Shown: in pieces, positions 1 to 7,204 of the stretch | How the letters are laid out: each line of letters starts with the position of its first letter | How positions within the stretch are numbered: position 1 is the first letter of the stretch | Source: Palsa-504 sp963705835 | GTDB taxonomy: Bacteria; Actinomycetota; Actinomycetes; Streptosporangiales; Streptosporangiaceae | Assembly (NCBI GenBank): GCA_963705835.1 | Contig: CAVPLC010000077.1 | Location: 6,090-70,089 of the forward strand | DNA length: 64,000 nucleotides | Direction: 5' to 3' | Position numbers and translations under genes: made by a program | Notes under the pieces: generated by a model | What the model was told of the DNA's origin: nothing | Seen by the model: the letters and a program-made list of their open reading frames with translations, nothing else | Database searches by the model: none

Positions 1-714
1 ATGAGGCAGGGGAGAGCGCTCGGTGCGCGATCGGCCGCCCTGGGAACGGCCATTGCCGTCGCCGCTCTCCTGAGGAGGCGGTATTTGCGGTGGGGTGCCA
101 CCGACGACGAGGTGAGCCTGGCCCTTCCCGGTGATGAACTGGTGCCCCGCCCGGACATGACAGCGACCCGAGGCGTCACGATCCGGGCCACAGCCGACAG
201 TGTTTGGCCATGGATCGCCCAGCTCGGCCAGGGACGCGGCGGATTCTACAGCTACGACTTCCTGGAGAATCTCCTGGGCTGCGACATCCACAGCGCGGAC
301 CGTATTGTGCCCGAATATCAGCGCGTGGAAATCGGCGCTCAGGTCAAACTCGCTCCCGAGGTCGCGCTGACCGTGGCGCTCGTTGAGCCGCAGTGTGCGC
401 TGGTCTTGCGCGGCGGGATCCCGATCGGCCCGATGCCAGCTCCCTACGACTTCACCTGGGCTTTCGTCCTGCGCGCTGGGCCGGGTGGATCAACCCGGCT
501 CGTGGTCCGGGAACGCTACGGATATGTGCGTCGGTGGGCCCCGCTGGTCGTGGAGCCAGCCGAACTCATCAGCTTCGTGATGAGCCAGCGCATGCTGCGC
601 AGCATCCGGAGCCGGGCGGAGAGGGCGGTTCTCTCTCCTCCGTCAAACCGGGGCGAGTCTGACCTGGGCGGCGCGGGTCCGGGGATATCCGATGACGCCA
701 GCGCGCGACCGTGA
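1..714 (+). CDS. SRPBCC-family (START-like) protein with N-terminal membrane segment
   Basis: A 237-residue protein with a basic N-terminus, a hydrophobic stretch at residues 11-24, and then a polyketide-cyclase/START-like fold. The diagnostic stretch is WPWIAQLGQGRGGFYSYD at residues 69-86, followed by a beta-rich half ending near residue 205. Such folds bind hydrophobic ligands, but the ligand here is unknown. The last 30 residues are low-complexity. The next gene starts inside its 3' end, which suggests a transcriptional unit. The ATG is the first base of the window, so the true start could lie upstream. Confidence 0.75.
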   Translation: MRQGRALGARSAALGTAIAVAALLRRRYLRWGATDDEVSLALPGDELVPRPDMTATRGVTIRATADSVWPWIAQLGQGRGGFYSYDFLENLLGCDIHSADRIVPEYQRVEIGAQVKLAPEVALTVALVEPQCALVLRGGIPIGPMPAPYDFTWAFVLRAGPGGSTRLVVRERYGYVRRWAPLVVEPAELISFVMSQRMLRSIRSRAERAVLSPPSNRGESDLGGAGPGISDDASARP

Positions 715-1600
715 CGGGGACGGCCGGACGATGGCCGGCTGGGAGAACCGTTTGCGCGGCGGCCCGTCGGACAAGGTGTTCAGCAGCGCTGAGCTCGAGG
801 GCCTGCCCGAGCCGGTGCGGCGCTACCTGAGGACAGCGATCGTGCCGGGGACGCCGCTGGCGGTATGTGCACGGTTGCGGATGCGCGGTCGCATCAAGGT
901 CGGCCGTTGGCTGCCGTTTTCGGCCCGCGAGGTGCTCAACCCGCACGAGGGTTTCATCTGGTCCGCCCGTGCGGCAGGCGTCATTGCAGGCTCCGACCGG
1001 TATTTCGACGGGGCAGGCGCCATGGACTGGAAGCTCGCGGGCATGGTCACCGTCGCGCACGCGGATGGGCCCGACGTGTCCCAGAGCGCGGCTGGCCGCG
1101 CTGGCGGCGAAGGGATCTGGGTGCCGACAGCCCTGCTGCCCCGCTTCGGCGTTACCTGGTCCGCCGCCGATGAGGCCCACGTCACCGCGTGCCTGCATCT
1201 CGGCCCGACACCGGTCGAGATCAACCTTGACCTCGACCCAGGGGGCCGGATCCGGTCGGTGGTCTTCGATCGGTGGGGCGATCCCGACCAGACCAAATCG
1301 TGGGCATGGCATCCCTTCGGGGGTGAGATCACCGGCTACCGTTCCTTCGGAGGCCTCACCGTTCCCAGCGCAGGGCGTTTTGGCTGGCACTTCGGGACCG
1401 ATCGGTGGGCAGCGGGCGAGTTCTTCCGGTGCGAGATCACCAGCCTGCAGGTCCCTTCGGCGACCGGGTGGATTGTCCCGTCGGCCCGCCGGTTATGCCG
1501 GCGCCGCAGAGTCTGCGTCAGGGCCCTTACGCTTTGCGGCCGGGCAGAGTCAGCCAAGGGAGGACCAGGATGGCCGCGACACGCCAGGCTGCCAGGCTAG
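692..1600 (+). CDS. DUF6544-like protein of unknown function
   Basis: A 302-residue protein overlapping the preceding gene by 23 bases. I recognise the pattern of the DUF6544/DUF6920 group: LPEPVRRYL near residues 38-46, then GEGIWVPTALLPRFGV and GGEITGYRSFGGLTVPS. No catalytic motif is evident. An internal ATG at 731 is an alternative start. The family-like part ends near residue 250; the arginine-rich tail to the stop may be spurious read-through after a lost stop. Its position between an SRPBCC protein and a small membrane protein suggests an envelope or lipid role, which is inference only. Confidence 0.7.
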   Translation: MTPARDRDGDGRTMAGWENRLRGGPSDKVFSSAELEGLPEPVRRYLRTAIVPGTPLAVCARLRMRGRIKVGRWLPFSAREVLNPHEGFIWSARAAGVIAGSDRYFDGAGAMDWKLAGMVTVAHADGPDVSQSAAGRAGGEGIWVPTALLPRFGVTWSAADEAHVTACLHLGPTPVEINLDLDPGGRIRSVVFDRWGDPDQTKSWAWHPFGGEITGYRSFGGLTVPSAGRFGWHFGTDRWAAGEFFRCEITSLQVPSATGWIVPSARRLCRRRRVCVRALTLCGRAESAKGGPGWPRHARLPG

Positions 1601-1631
1601 CCCAGCGTCGCGACGGAGCCCGAGGCCGCAG

Positions 1632-2045
1632 GTGGCAGGTTCAGCCGCGGTTGAGCCACAAAGCGCGGGCACCAGGCCTGCACTCCTGGCGATCAAGGCC
1701 GCGCACACGCTGGTCTGGTTCTCCATCGAGTCCTGCATGGTCTACGTGCTGTATGCGGAGCTGGCGAACCGGACCGATAGGCGGGCGGCAATCGCAGCCG
1801 CCGTGATCACCGCGGAAAGCCTGGTCTTCGCGGCCAATGGATTCCGCTGTCCGCTCACCGACGTTGCTGAGTCTCTCGGCGCCGAGCACGGTTCGGTCAC
1901 CGACATCTACCTGCCAGCACGGCTCGCCCGCAACCTGCCGGCAATCCATGTTCCGCTCCTCGCCCTGGCACTGTTCCTCCACAGCCGAAATCTCCGCAGG
2001 CAAAAAGCCGTTCGGCGTGCTTCAGGTCGGTGCACCTCGCCGTAG
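1632..2045 (+). CDS. Small integral membrane protein
   Basis: About 137 residues from a GTG chosen because the recognisable sequence begins just after it. Three or four hydrophobic segments are visible: around HTLVWFSIESCMVYVLY, then an alanine-rich helix after TDRRAAIA, then IHVPLLALALFLH before a basic tail. A conserved-looking loop, FRCPLTDVAESLGAEHG, lies between helices two and three. The start is uncertain; an ATG at 1570 sits in a different frame and would need a frameshift. It follows the DUF6544-like gene closely and probably belongs to the same unit. No function is assigned. Confidence 0.55.
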   Translation: MAGSAAVEPQSAGTRPALLAIKAAHTLVWFSIESCMVYVLYAELANRTDRRAAIAAAVITAESLVFAANGFRCPLTDVAESLGAEHGSVTDIYLPARLARNLPAIHVPLLALALFLHSRNLRRQKAVRRASGRCTSP

Positions 2046-2714
2046 AAGCACCCGCGGGAGCTTCCAGCTCAGAGGCATCGCATGTTTCCCTCGGAGTGGG
2101 GGACGCCCGACGGGCACCACGACCGTCTCGCCCGTTCGGGCCACGCGTTCCTCGGTGGCCAGCGCGAAGCGGGCCTCGCCCGCCAGGACGGTGAAGCGCT
2201 CCTTCTGGTGCGGGTGGAGGGAAGGTGAAGGGAGAACTCGCCTCCCGCGTCGCGATAGCTGCCGGTCCCGCCGGTGATCGCGTGCACGATCCGGGACTGG
2301 GTTCCGAAGAAGAAGCCTTGGACGATGATCTGGCCGCCCGGGAGCTGCAAGTCCACGGTGGCGAGGTTGAGCGAGTTGTTGGAGCTGACCGAGGTGAGCG
2401 TGCCCGCGAAGATCCCCGCCCCGGTAGTGCCGGTGGCGTTGTCCAGGATTCCGCGGAAGATTCCCTCGTCTCCGAAGCCCCGTGCTTGAAGAACTTGTGC
2501 TGCGTCTCGTGGGCCACCAGGTGAATGGTGCGCACCGAGGTAGCGACGGGCGGGCAGCGGCTAGCTAGCGGCGAGCACCAGGACGGCGCGGCTACCGCGA
2601 CGGCGGCCCACCGCCAGCCTTGGGCCGCGATGTCAGCACGGAGCGCATCCACCTGCGGAGACGGCCAGTCTGCGGGTCGGCGTGCGCGGTGGGCAGGTGG
2701 TCTTCTGTGGTCAT
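2032..2714 (-). pseudogene. Broken secreted allene-oxide-cyclase/dirigent-like barrel gene running into a cupin-like tail
   Basis: Read through successive frames, this minus-strand stretch gives a signal-peptide-like segment (AVLVLAAS), then RTIHLVAHETQHKFF, then GFGDEGIFRGILDNATGTTG, then DLQLPGGQIIVQGFFFGTQ and ITGGTGSYRDAGGEF, a typical dirigent/allene oxide cyclase barrel. After the shared HLHP a new frame reads HPHQKERFTVLAGEARFALA and TGETVVVPVG, which is cupin-like. At least three frame changes are needed (near 2600, 2480 and 2235). Its ATG at 2714 sits behind AGGAGG and encodes a leader, MTTEDHLPTAHADPQTG, nearly the same as that of the next gene upstream. It is a decayed gene or two genes fused by deletion. 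Confidence 0.65.
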
Positions 2715-2776
2715 GACTGCCTCCTCATGAATGAGCAGGTCATTGTGATCCCCGGCTGCTGGCAGCAGCACACGCC
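2665..2776 (-). repeat. Duplicated 5' leader, copy 1
   Basis: About 112 bases covering the upstream region, ribosome site (ATGAGGAGGC) and first codons of the broken barrel gene. They match 3393-3505 with scattered substitutions. The matching part includes both the non-coding leader and the encoded MTT(E/H)DH(L/R)PTAHA peptide. The two downstream genes encode different proteins, so only the expression leader was duplicated or retained. Confidence 0.8.
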
Positions 2777-2803
2777 ATGGCTCTGCCGCCTGGGTCGGCT
2801 GGC

Positions 2804-3442
2804 TCAGCCGGGCTGGCCCCCAAGGACCGGGCAGATGACAGCGGCGTTGTCCGGATTGACGTCGGGGGTCACCTTCAGGATCTCGCCCGCAGGCGAGATC
2901 ACCAGCTGCCCGGCCTGGTGTACAACGAGTTTCCCGTCGGCATTCCGAAGGTGCCAGAAGATCCCGACCGTCTTGGTCTGGCCCGCAGCGGTGAACACTG
3001 TGAAGTCGCCGGTCTCCGTCAACGAGAAACCGGTGTCCAGATTCGTGTGGGTGTCGGTAAACGCGATGTGGTCGGTCTCCCTGCCGGCGAAAATGATCGC
3101 GTCCAGGGAAACCGTAGCCACCTCCCCGTAGTTGAAGTTGCAGAAAGCTCCGGCTGGCTGTGTGTTCTCAAACGGAAAGGTGGTCTTGACGTGCTGGGGG
3201 CCGTCGGCCCACGCTGCCGCGCTTCCAGCTGCGGGCGTAAGCACCCCCAACACCGTCGCCACCGCCGCTACCATGGCGAATCGCCTCATGGCAGCCCGCT
3301 TTGCGAACATGCCCAGCAGCGCGCCGAGCGTCATGATTACTCCCGGTCGCCTCATGGCGATCACCGTCTCCGCCCCGCCGCAATGTGGCCCGCCAGTCTG
3401 CGGACCGGCGTGCGCTGTGGGCCGGTGGTCATGTGTGGTCAT
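2804..3442 (-). CDS. Predicted secreted beta-rich protein of unknown function
   Basis: The ATG at 3442 was chosen because it follows a strong AGGAGG ribosome site. The 212-residue product begins with a hydrophilic leader, then a basic patch and hydrophobic core (MRRFAMVAAVATVLGVL) ending in AAGSAAAWA, a good export signal. The mature part, about 150 residues, has alternating beta-strand character (NFNYGEVATVSL, TDTHTNLDTGFSLTETGDF, KTVGIFWHLRNADGKLVV) and two cysteines. Similar exported proteins of unknown role are, to my knowledge, common in actinomycetes. It shares its leader with the broken gene downstream, suggesting common regulation. Confidence 0.7.
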   Translation of the reverse strand: MTTHDHRPTAHAGPQTGGPHCGGAETVIAMRRPGVIMTLGALLGMFAKRAAMRRFAMVAAVATVLGVLTPAAGSAAAWADGPQHVKTTFPFENTQPAGAFCNFNYGEVATVSLDAIIFAGRETDHIAFTDTHTNLDTGFSLTETGDFTVFTAAGQTKTVGIFWHLRNADGKLVVHQAGQLVISPAGEILKVTPDVNPDNAAVICPVLGGQPG

Positions 3443-3505
3443 GGCTGCCTCCTCATGGATTGGCAGGTCGTTGCGATCTCCGGCTCCTGGCGGCAGCAGA
3501 CGCCA
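3393..3505 (-). repeat. Duplicated 5' leader, copy 2
   Basis: Partner of 2665-2776. It covers the ribosome site (ATGAGGAGGC) and start of the secreted-protein gene and overlaps the 3' end of the small basic gene at 3453-3728. Similarity runs about 110 bases, through both non-coding and coding parts. Confidence 0.8.
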
Positions 3506-3728
3506 CACGGGTTTCGCCCCTGATGGCGGGAGCCCGCATCTGCAGCTCGACGAGCCGCCGGGTCGCGTAGTTCATCTCCGCCACCGTCAGGCGCAGCCGG
3601 TACCACAGGAACCGGAGCCGCTCGCGGCCGGTCCAAGGGCCCATCTTGTTCAGCTGCCACAGCGGGACGGGGCCATCCAGGTCCGGGACGCGGCCCCGCC
3701 CGGCCAGGCAGCTCGGCATGCTGCGCAT
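3453..3728 (-). CDS. Small basic protein, unknown function
   Basis: A 91-residue product from an ATG at 3728 preceded by GAGGAGA six bases upstream, a strong reason for this start; ATG 3776 is an in-frame alternative. The sequence is basic with a Trp-rich middle (VPLWQLNKMGPWTGRERLRF) and a helical segment ending TVAEMNYATRRLVEL. No family is recognised. It heads a minus-strand series with the two leader-sharing genes and is divergent from the LuxR-type regulator at 3828. Its stop lies 11 bases from the next start, suggesting co-transcription. Confidence 0.55.
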   Translation of the reverse strand: MRSMPSCLAGRGRVPDLDGPVPLWQLNKMGPWTGRERLRFLWYRLRLTVAEMNYATRRLVELQMRAPAIRGETRVASAAARSRRSQRPANP

Positions 3729-3827
3729 CGCCGTCTCCTCGGGACAGCGATTGTCTCCAGTCAGCTGCGCGTTCATGTCGTGATCGTCGGCCGCCGTACC
3801 GGGCTGACGCCATACGACGTTTGACAT

Positions 3828-4589
3828 ATGCTCCTGCCAGGCCGGAGGGTAGCTGTGGATGTGCAGGCGGGAGTGCTTCAGGCCGCGGGCGCCTTGCGGG
3901 AGGCGCCGCGGAGCGATCGGCACGTGCTGGCCGATCCGGCTGCCGCCAAGGCCCTGCTCGATGTCATCCCCGCCGAGGCCGCCACCCTCAACGAGCTCGA
4001 CATCGCGGGCCAGCGGTCAGCGGCCGACATTGAACTGATCGACGAGGACTACCCCGAAGAGCCGTTCCGCCAGTTCTGGGACCACTTCTGGAACTCGCTG
4101 ACCTGCTCCTATACCGAAGCGATTCCCCGGCTGCGGACCGAAGTGATGGGGACCGCGGACTTCTACAGCGACCGGCAATGGCATTCCACCGGCATCTACA
4201 CCGAGGTCCTGCACCCGGCCGGGGTTGAAAAGGAGCTGCTCATCCCGCTGCCGGCCCCGCCCGGCATCGCCCGGCGGCTGGTCTTCTTCCGCGGCCCCGG
4301 CGCGCCGTTCACCGACGACGAGCGCGGCGCGGCCATCTTGCTCCAGCCGCACATCTCCCGGGCGCTGCACCGCCAGGCCCGGCTCCGGGCCGCCCGGCTG
4401 CTGACCGACCGCCAGGCCGAGATCCTCCAGCTAGTAGCCGCAGGCCAGGACAACGCCGCGATCGCCCGCCGGCTCGGGCTATCCCGCGGCACCGTACGCA
4501 AGCACCTGGAAAACATCTACGCCAGACTCGAAGTCTCCAGCCGCACCACCGCCGTAGCCCGCGCCTTCCCCGACACCACGTGGGTCTAG
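3828..4589 (+). CDS. LuxR-family transcriptional regulator
   Basis: A 253-residue protein. The C-terminal 60 residues form a LuxR/GerE helix-turn-helix: LLTDRQAEILQLVAAGQDN, AAIARRLGLSRGTVRKHLEN and IYARLEVSSRTTAVA. The N-terminal 180 residues look like a GAF-type sensor (FWDHFWNSLTCSYTEAIPRL, then IPLPAPPGIARRLVFFRG), so a small-molecule input is likely. No phospho-acceptor receiver is present. It is transcribed away from the secreted-protein genes across about 100 bases and is a plausible regulator of them. The start could be a few codons off. Confidence 0.8.
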   Translation: MLLPGRRVAVDVQAGVLQAAGALREAPRSDRHVLADPAAAKALLDVIPAEAATLNELDIAGQRSAADIELIDEDYPEEPFRQFWDHFWNSLTCSYTEAIPRLRTEVMGTADFYSDRQWHSTGIYTEVLHPAGVEKELLIPLPAPPGIARRLVFFRGPGAPFTDDERGAAILLQPHISRALHRQARLRAARLLTDRQAEILQLVAAGQDNAAIARRLGLSRGTVRKHLENIYARLEVSSRTTAVARAFPDTTWV

Positions 4590-4907
4590 CGCCGAGTTTC
4601 ACTGGGCGAATCAGCCCCAGCGGGTCAGGCGTACTCGTAACAGAGGGTGCGCCCGAATATTCCATATACGCTCAATCATCCGAGTTCTCTAAAGCGCGCG
4701 CCGCCGCGAGAAGCTGTTCCGTAACCGATCAGGACGCTCGCGCTCTGGAACTCCAGTCGCGCTGCGTGACGATCGCTGGTCGCGGCCGTCGCGCGATCCG
4801 ATGCTCCTATTTCTCGTCAAGGCCTTCTACTCGGTCATCTGGAATTTGACGAGCGTGGGGTTTGCTGAGGGACGGACACGACAGGGATGGGCCGCTCCCG
4901 GCAGGAG
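4590..4907 (+). other. Intergenic region without recognisable gene
   Basis: No reading frame here looks like a protein. Base composition is noticeably less GC-rich in 4640-4850 than around it. The region ends at the first copy of the 120-base hairpin repeat. Confidence 0.6.
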
Positions 4908-5028
4908 GGCAGGCTCCTATTAGGTCACGAGGTCAGCAGGGTAAGGGGGATCCGGAGCGGCCGGCAGATCGGATCAAGGCCAGCACGGGTGCGGCAGCCG
5001 ATCTGAGGGCCAGGCCGCTCCGGAAGCT
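4908..5028 (-). repeat. Hairpin-bearing direct repeat, copy 1
   Basis: A 121-base sequence repeated at 5482-5607. Its core folds into a long stem: TCCGGAGCGGCC (4951-4962) pairs perfectly with GGCCGCTCCGGA (5013-5024), and the inner CAGATCGG (4965-4972) pairs with CCGATCTG (4998-5005). It lies just downstream of the stop of the minus-strand ORF at 5037-5417. It could be a terminator, a structured RNA or an element end. Confidence 0.8.
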
Positions 5029-5036
5029 GTGATGGG

Positions 5037-5417
5037 TTAGCCGTTGGCGGTGGTGATGGCGCTGGTGACCAGGGTGATGTTACGGGCATCCAGGTTGCCC
5101 AGGACGGTGCGCAGCCGGACGCCGGTGGCGGGATCGCCGAGGCTGGCGGCGATCCGCAAGATGGCATGCTCGGAGGATGCGCAGGGCATCTGCCCGGCGT
5201 CCAGGCCGTGCAGGGCGGTGTCCCAGCCGATGATGGCGAGCGGCTGGCCGGTGCTGATGCTGGTCCCGGTGGTGATGGTGCGGCGGAAGGCGTCGCGGTG
5301 CAGGAAGTGCCCGTGGCTGATGATCAGCCCGGCGGCGGCGGCATCGGCGGGGATGCCGTCAGCGGCGTCTAGGAGCTGGCAGACGAGCTCGGGGACGGGG
5401 GTGGCGGTGGCGTTCAT
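5037..5417 (-). CDS. IS110-adjacent small protein of unknown function
   Basis: A 126-residue product starting behind an ideal AGGAGG ribosome site eight bases before the ATG. No domain is recognised. The sequence is mildly hydrophobic with AGLIISHGHFLHRDAFRR, SISTGQPLAIIGWDTALHG and a helical C-terminus. It lies on the same strand as the IS110 transposase, between two copies of a hairpin repeat. The ORF plus one hairpin therefore looks like a module duplicated or captured beside the IS. A regulatory or passenger role is inference. Confidence 0.6.
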   Translation of the reverse strand: MNATATPVPELVCQLLDAADGIPADAAAAGLIISHGHFLHRDAFRRTITTGTSISTGQPLAIIGWDTALHGLDAGQMPCASSEHAILRIAASLGDPATGVRLRTVLGNLDARNITLVTSAITTANG

Positions 5418-5481
5418 GGTGATGCCTCCTGGAAGGAAAAGGGTGGCCGCAGGTGAGGTCGGCGGCGGCTGGCCCGCGGCG

Positions 5482-5607
5482 GGCAGGCTCTTACCAGGTC
5501 ACGAGGCCAGCAAGGCGCGGAGAGGGTCCCGGGGCGGCCGGCAGATCGGTTCAAGGCCAGCACGGGGTGCGGCAGCCGATATGAGGGCCAGGCCGTCCCG
5601 GGAAGCT
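5482..5607 (-). repeat. Hairpin-bearing direct repeat, copy 2
   Basis: Second copy, six bases beyond the transposase stop. Here the outer stem is TCCCGGGGCGGCC (5527-5539) with GGCCGTCCCGGGA (5591-5603), containing one G-U type pair. The stem bases differ from copy 1 on both arms in a way that keeps pairing, which argues for selection on the fold rather than chance. Confidence 0.8.
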
Positions 5608-5612
5608 ACGGG

Positions 5613-6659
5613 TCAGGCGCCGTCGCGGAGGTGGCGGTAAACCTCGCGCGCGACGTAACGCTTCAAGCAGCGGATGATCTCTTTCTTGGACAGTCCTTCT
5701 GCGCTGCGGCGGTCAGCGTAGGCGCGGGTGGCCGGGTGAGAGCTCATCCTGACGATCACGATCCGCCACAGCGCGCTGTTGGCCTGGCGGTCGCCGCCGC
5801 GGTTGAGCCGGTACCGGCCAGCGGTCTTGCCGGAAGAAGCGGGGATCGGGGCGACGCCGCACAGGTGCGCCCATGAGCTTTCGCTGCGCAGCCGCTCCGG
5901 GTGATCGCCGGCGGCGACCAGCAGCATCGCGGCGGTATCCGGGCCGACGCCGTGCAGGGCCAGCAGGCCCGGCGCGCGGGCGGTGACCAGCGGGCCGATC
6001 AGCTCATCGAGCCGGTCCAGCTGGGCGTCCAGGAACCGGGCGCGGCGGCCCAGCTCGCGCAGCGCGACCCGGGTCGCATACCCAGGCACGTCGCCTGGCC
6101 GGGGCCGCAGCGCCGCGATCGCCTCTATCAGCTGCGCCGGGGAGCGCCGGGCCAACCGGGCCCGCAGCTCCTCCGGGCCGGTCATGATCAGCGCCCGGGC
6201 CTGGTTGATCGCCTGGGTCCGCTCCTGGCGGGCGCTGCGCTTGGCGACCATCAGCGCCCGGATCGCCTCCACCGCGCCGTCACGGCCCCGCGGTGCCCCC
6301 GACGCCCTCCCGGACAGCGCCGCACGCGCCGCGCTGACCGCATCCAGCGGGTCGGACTTGCCCTGCCGGGCCCGGTCCTGGCGGTCGGGGCGGTCCACTT
6401 CCACGACGCGTACCCCGGCCGCGGCCAGGTAGCGGGCCAGGCCAGCGCCGTAGCTGCCGGTCCCTTCGACGCCAGCCACGGCGAGGGTCCCGAAACTGCG
6501 CAGCCAGCCCAGCAAGCTGGCGTACCCGGCTGCGGTAGCTGGGAACTCCTGCACGCCCAGCAGCCCGCCGATCGAGTCGAGCGCGGCCGCGACATGCATG
6601 CCGGCGTGCGTGTCCACGCCGCCGGTGATGACGCGTGCGTCTTCTACCATGGTGGTCAT
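5613..6659 (-). CDS. IS110-family transposase (DEDD/RuvC-like, Tnp20)
   Basis: A 348-residue transposase. The N-terminal DEDD nuclease half shows GVDTHAGMHVAA, GVEGTGSYG and the paired acidic motif GKSDPLDAVSAARAAL. The C-terminal Tnp20 half shows LLALHGVGPDTAAMLL, SWAHLCGVAPIPASSGKTAG and NRGGDRQANSALWRIV. The ATG at 6659 was chosen because AGGGAC precedes it by about eight bases; an upstream ATG at 6674 lacks this. IS110 elements recombine through a bridge RNA encoded in a non-coding end of the element. The reading frame is intact, so the copy may be functional. Confidence 0.92.
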   Translation of the reverse strand: MTTMVEDARVITGGVDTHAGMHVAAALDSIGGLLGVQEFPATAAGYASLLGWLRSFGTLAVAGVEGTGSYGAGLARYLAAAGVRVVEVDRPDRQDRARQGKSDPLDAVSAARAALSGRASGAPRGRDGAVEAIRALMVAKRSARQERTQAINQARALIMTGPEELRARLARRSPAQLIEAIAALRPRPGDVPGYATRVALRELGRRARFLDAQLDRLDELIGPLVTARAPGLLALHGVGPDTAAMLLVAAGDHPERLRSESSWAHLCGVAPIPASSGKTAGRYRLNRGGDRQANSALWRIVIVRMSSHPATRAYADRRSAEGLSKKEIIRCLKRYVAREVYRHLRDGA

Positions 6660-6920
6660 AGCCGTCCCTTTCACGGTTGAGGGATGGCACGCACCCGCTG
6701 GCCGTCGGACCCGTGAACCCCGGCCTCTGCCAAGACCGGGCAGATCAGACCGGCACCGCCGGTGGATGCCAGGACTGGGACCCGGCCGACAGGCCGCTGG
6801 AAAGACAGCCCGAGCGGCGTCGGCCGAATCGGGGGTCAGGCCGGGTCCCAGGCCCCGACACTACGCCCAAGCCACCGCCAAACCACGGAGAGCAAGGCGC
6901 GTGTCGGAGCTTCTCTGATC
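6660..6920 (-). other. Non-coding GC-rich end beside the IS110 transposase, candidate bridge-RNA region
   Basis: About 260 bases upstream of the transposase carry no plausible gene and are rich in short complementary GC tracts (for example GACCCGGCC near 6780 and GGCCGGGTCC near 6840). In IS110-group elements the bridge RNA is encoded on this side. I cannot fold it or name the guide loops; this is assignment by position and family knowledge. Confidence 0.35.
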
Positions 6921-7204
6921 ATCCCTGCCGATCTGTAGTGCTGCAATCCTGTGGAGTACAGGCCGACGATGACGCGCAGAACAGGATGTTATGTCGCGCC
7001 ACAACAGGACAATAGGTAAGTGGGGCACTTACTCGACTGTCTCGGTCTCGGCACCATGATCGTTGCGGGCATGCCCAGTCTCCTGGCGGCATGCGGGCGA
7101 TGGAGTGGTGTGGGCTAGAGCCCGGCTGGTATTGCGATCTCCACCCTGCTGGCGGATTCTTGATCGTCGAGTACTCCCCCGACCGGCCACGGAAAGGTGT
7201 CGTG
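6921..7204 (+). other. Intergenic region with one short inverted repeat
   Basis: No gene is seen. GTAAGT (7016-7021) and ACTTAC (7027-7032) form a six-base inverted repeat around GGGGC, upstream of the M24-family gene. It could be an operator half-site pair, but its function is unproven. Confidence 0.4.
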
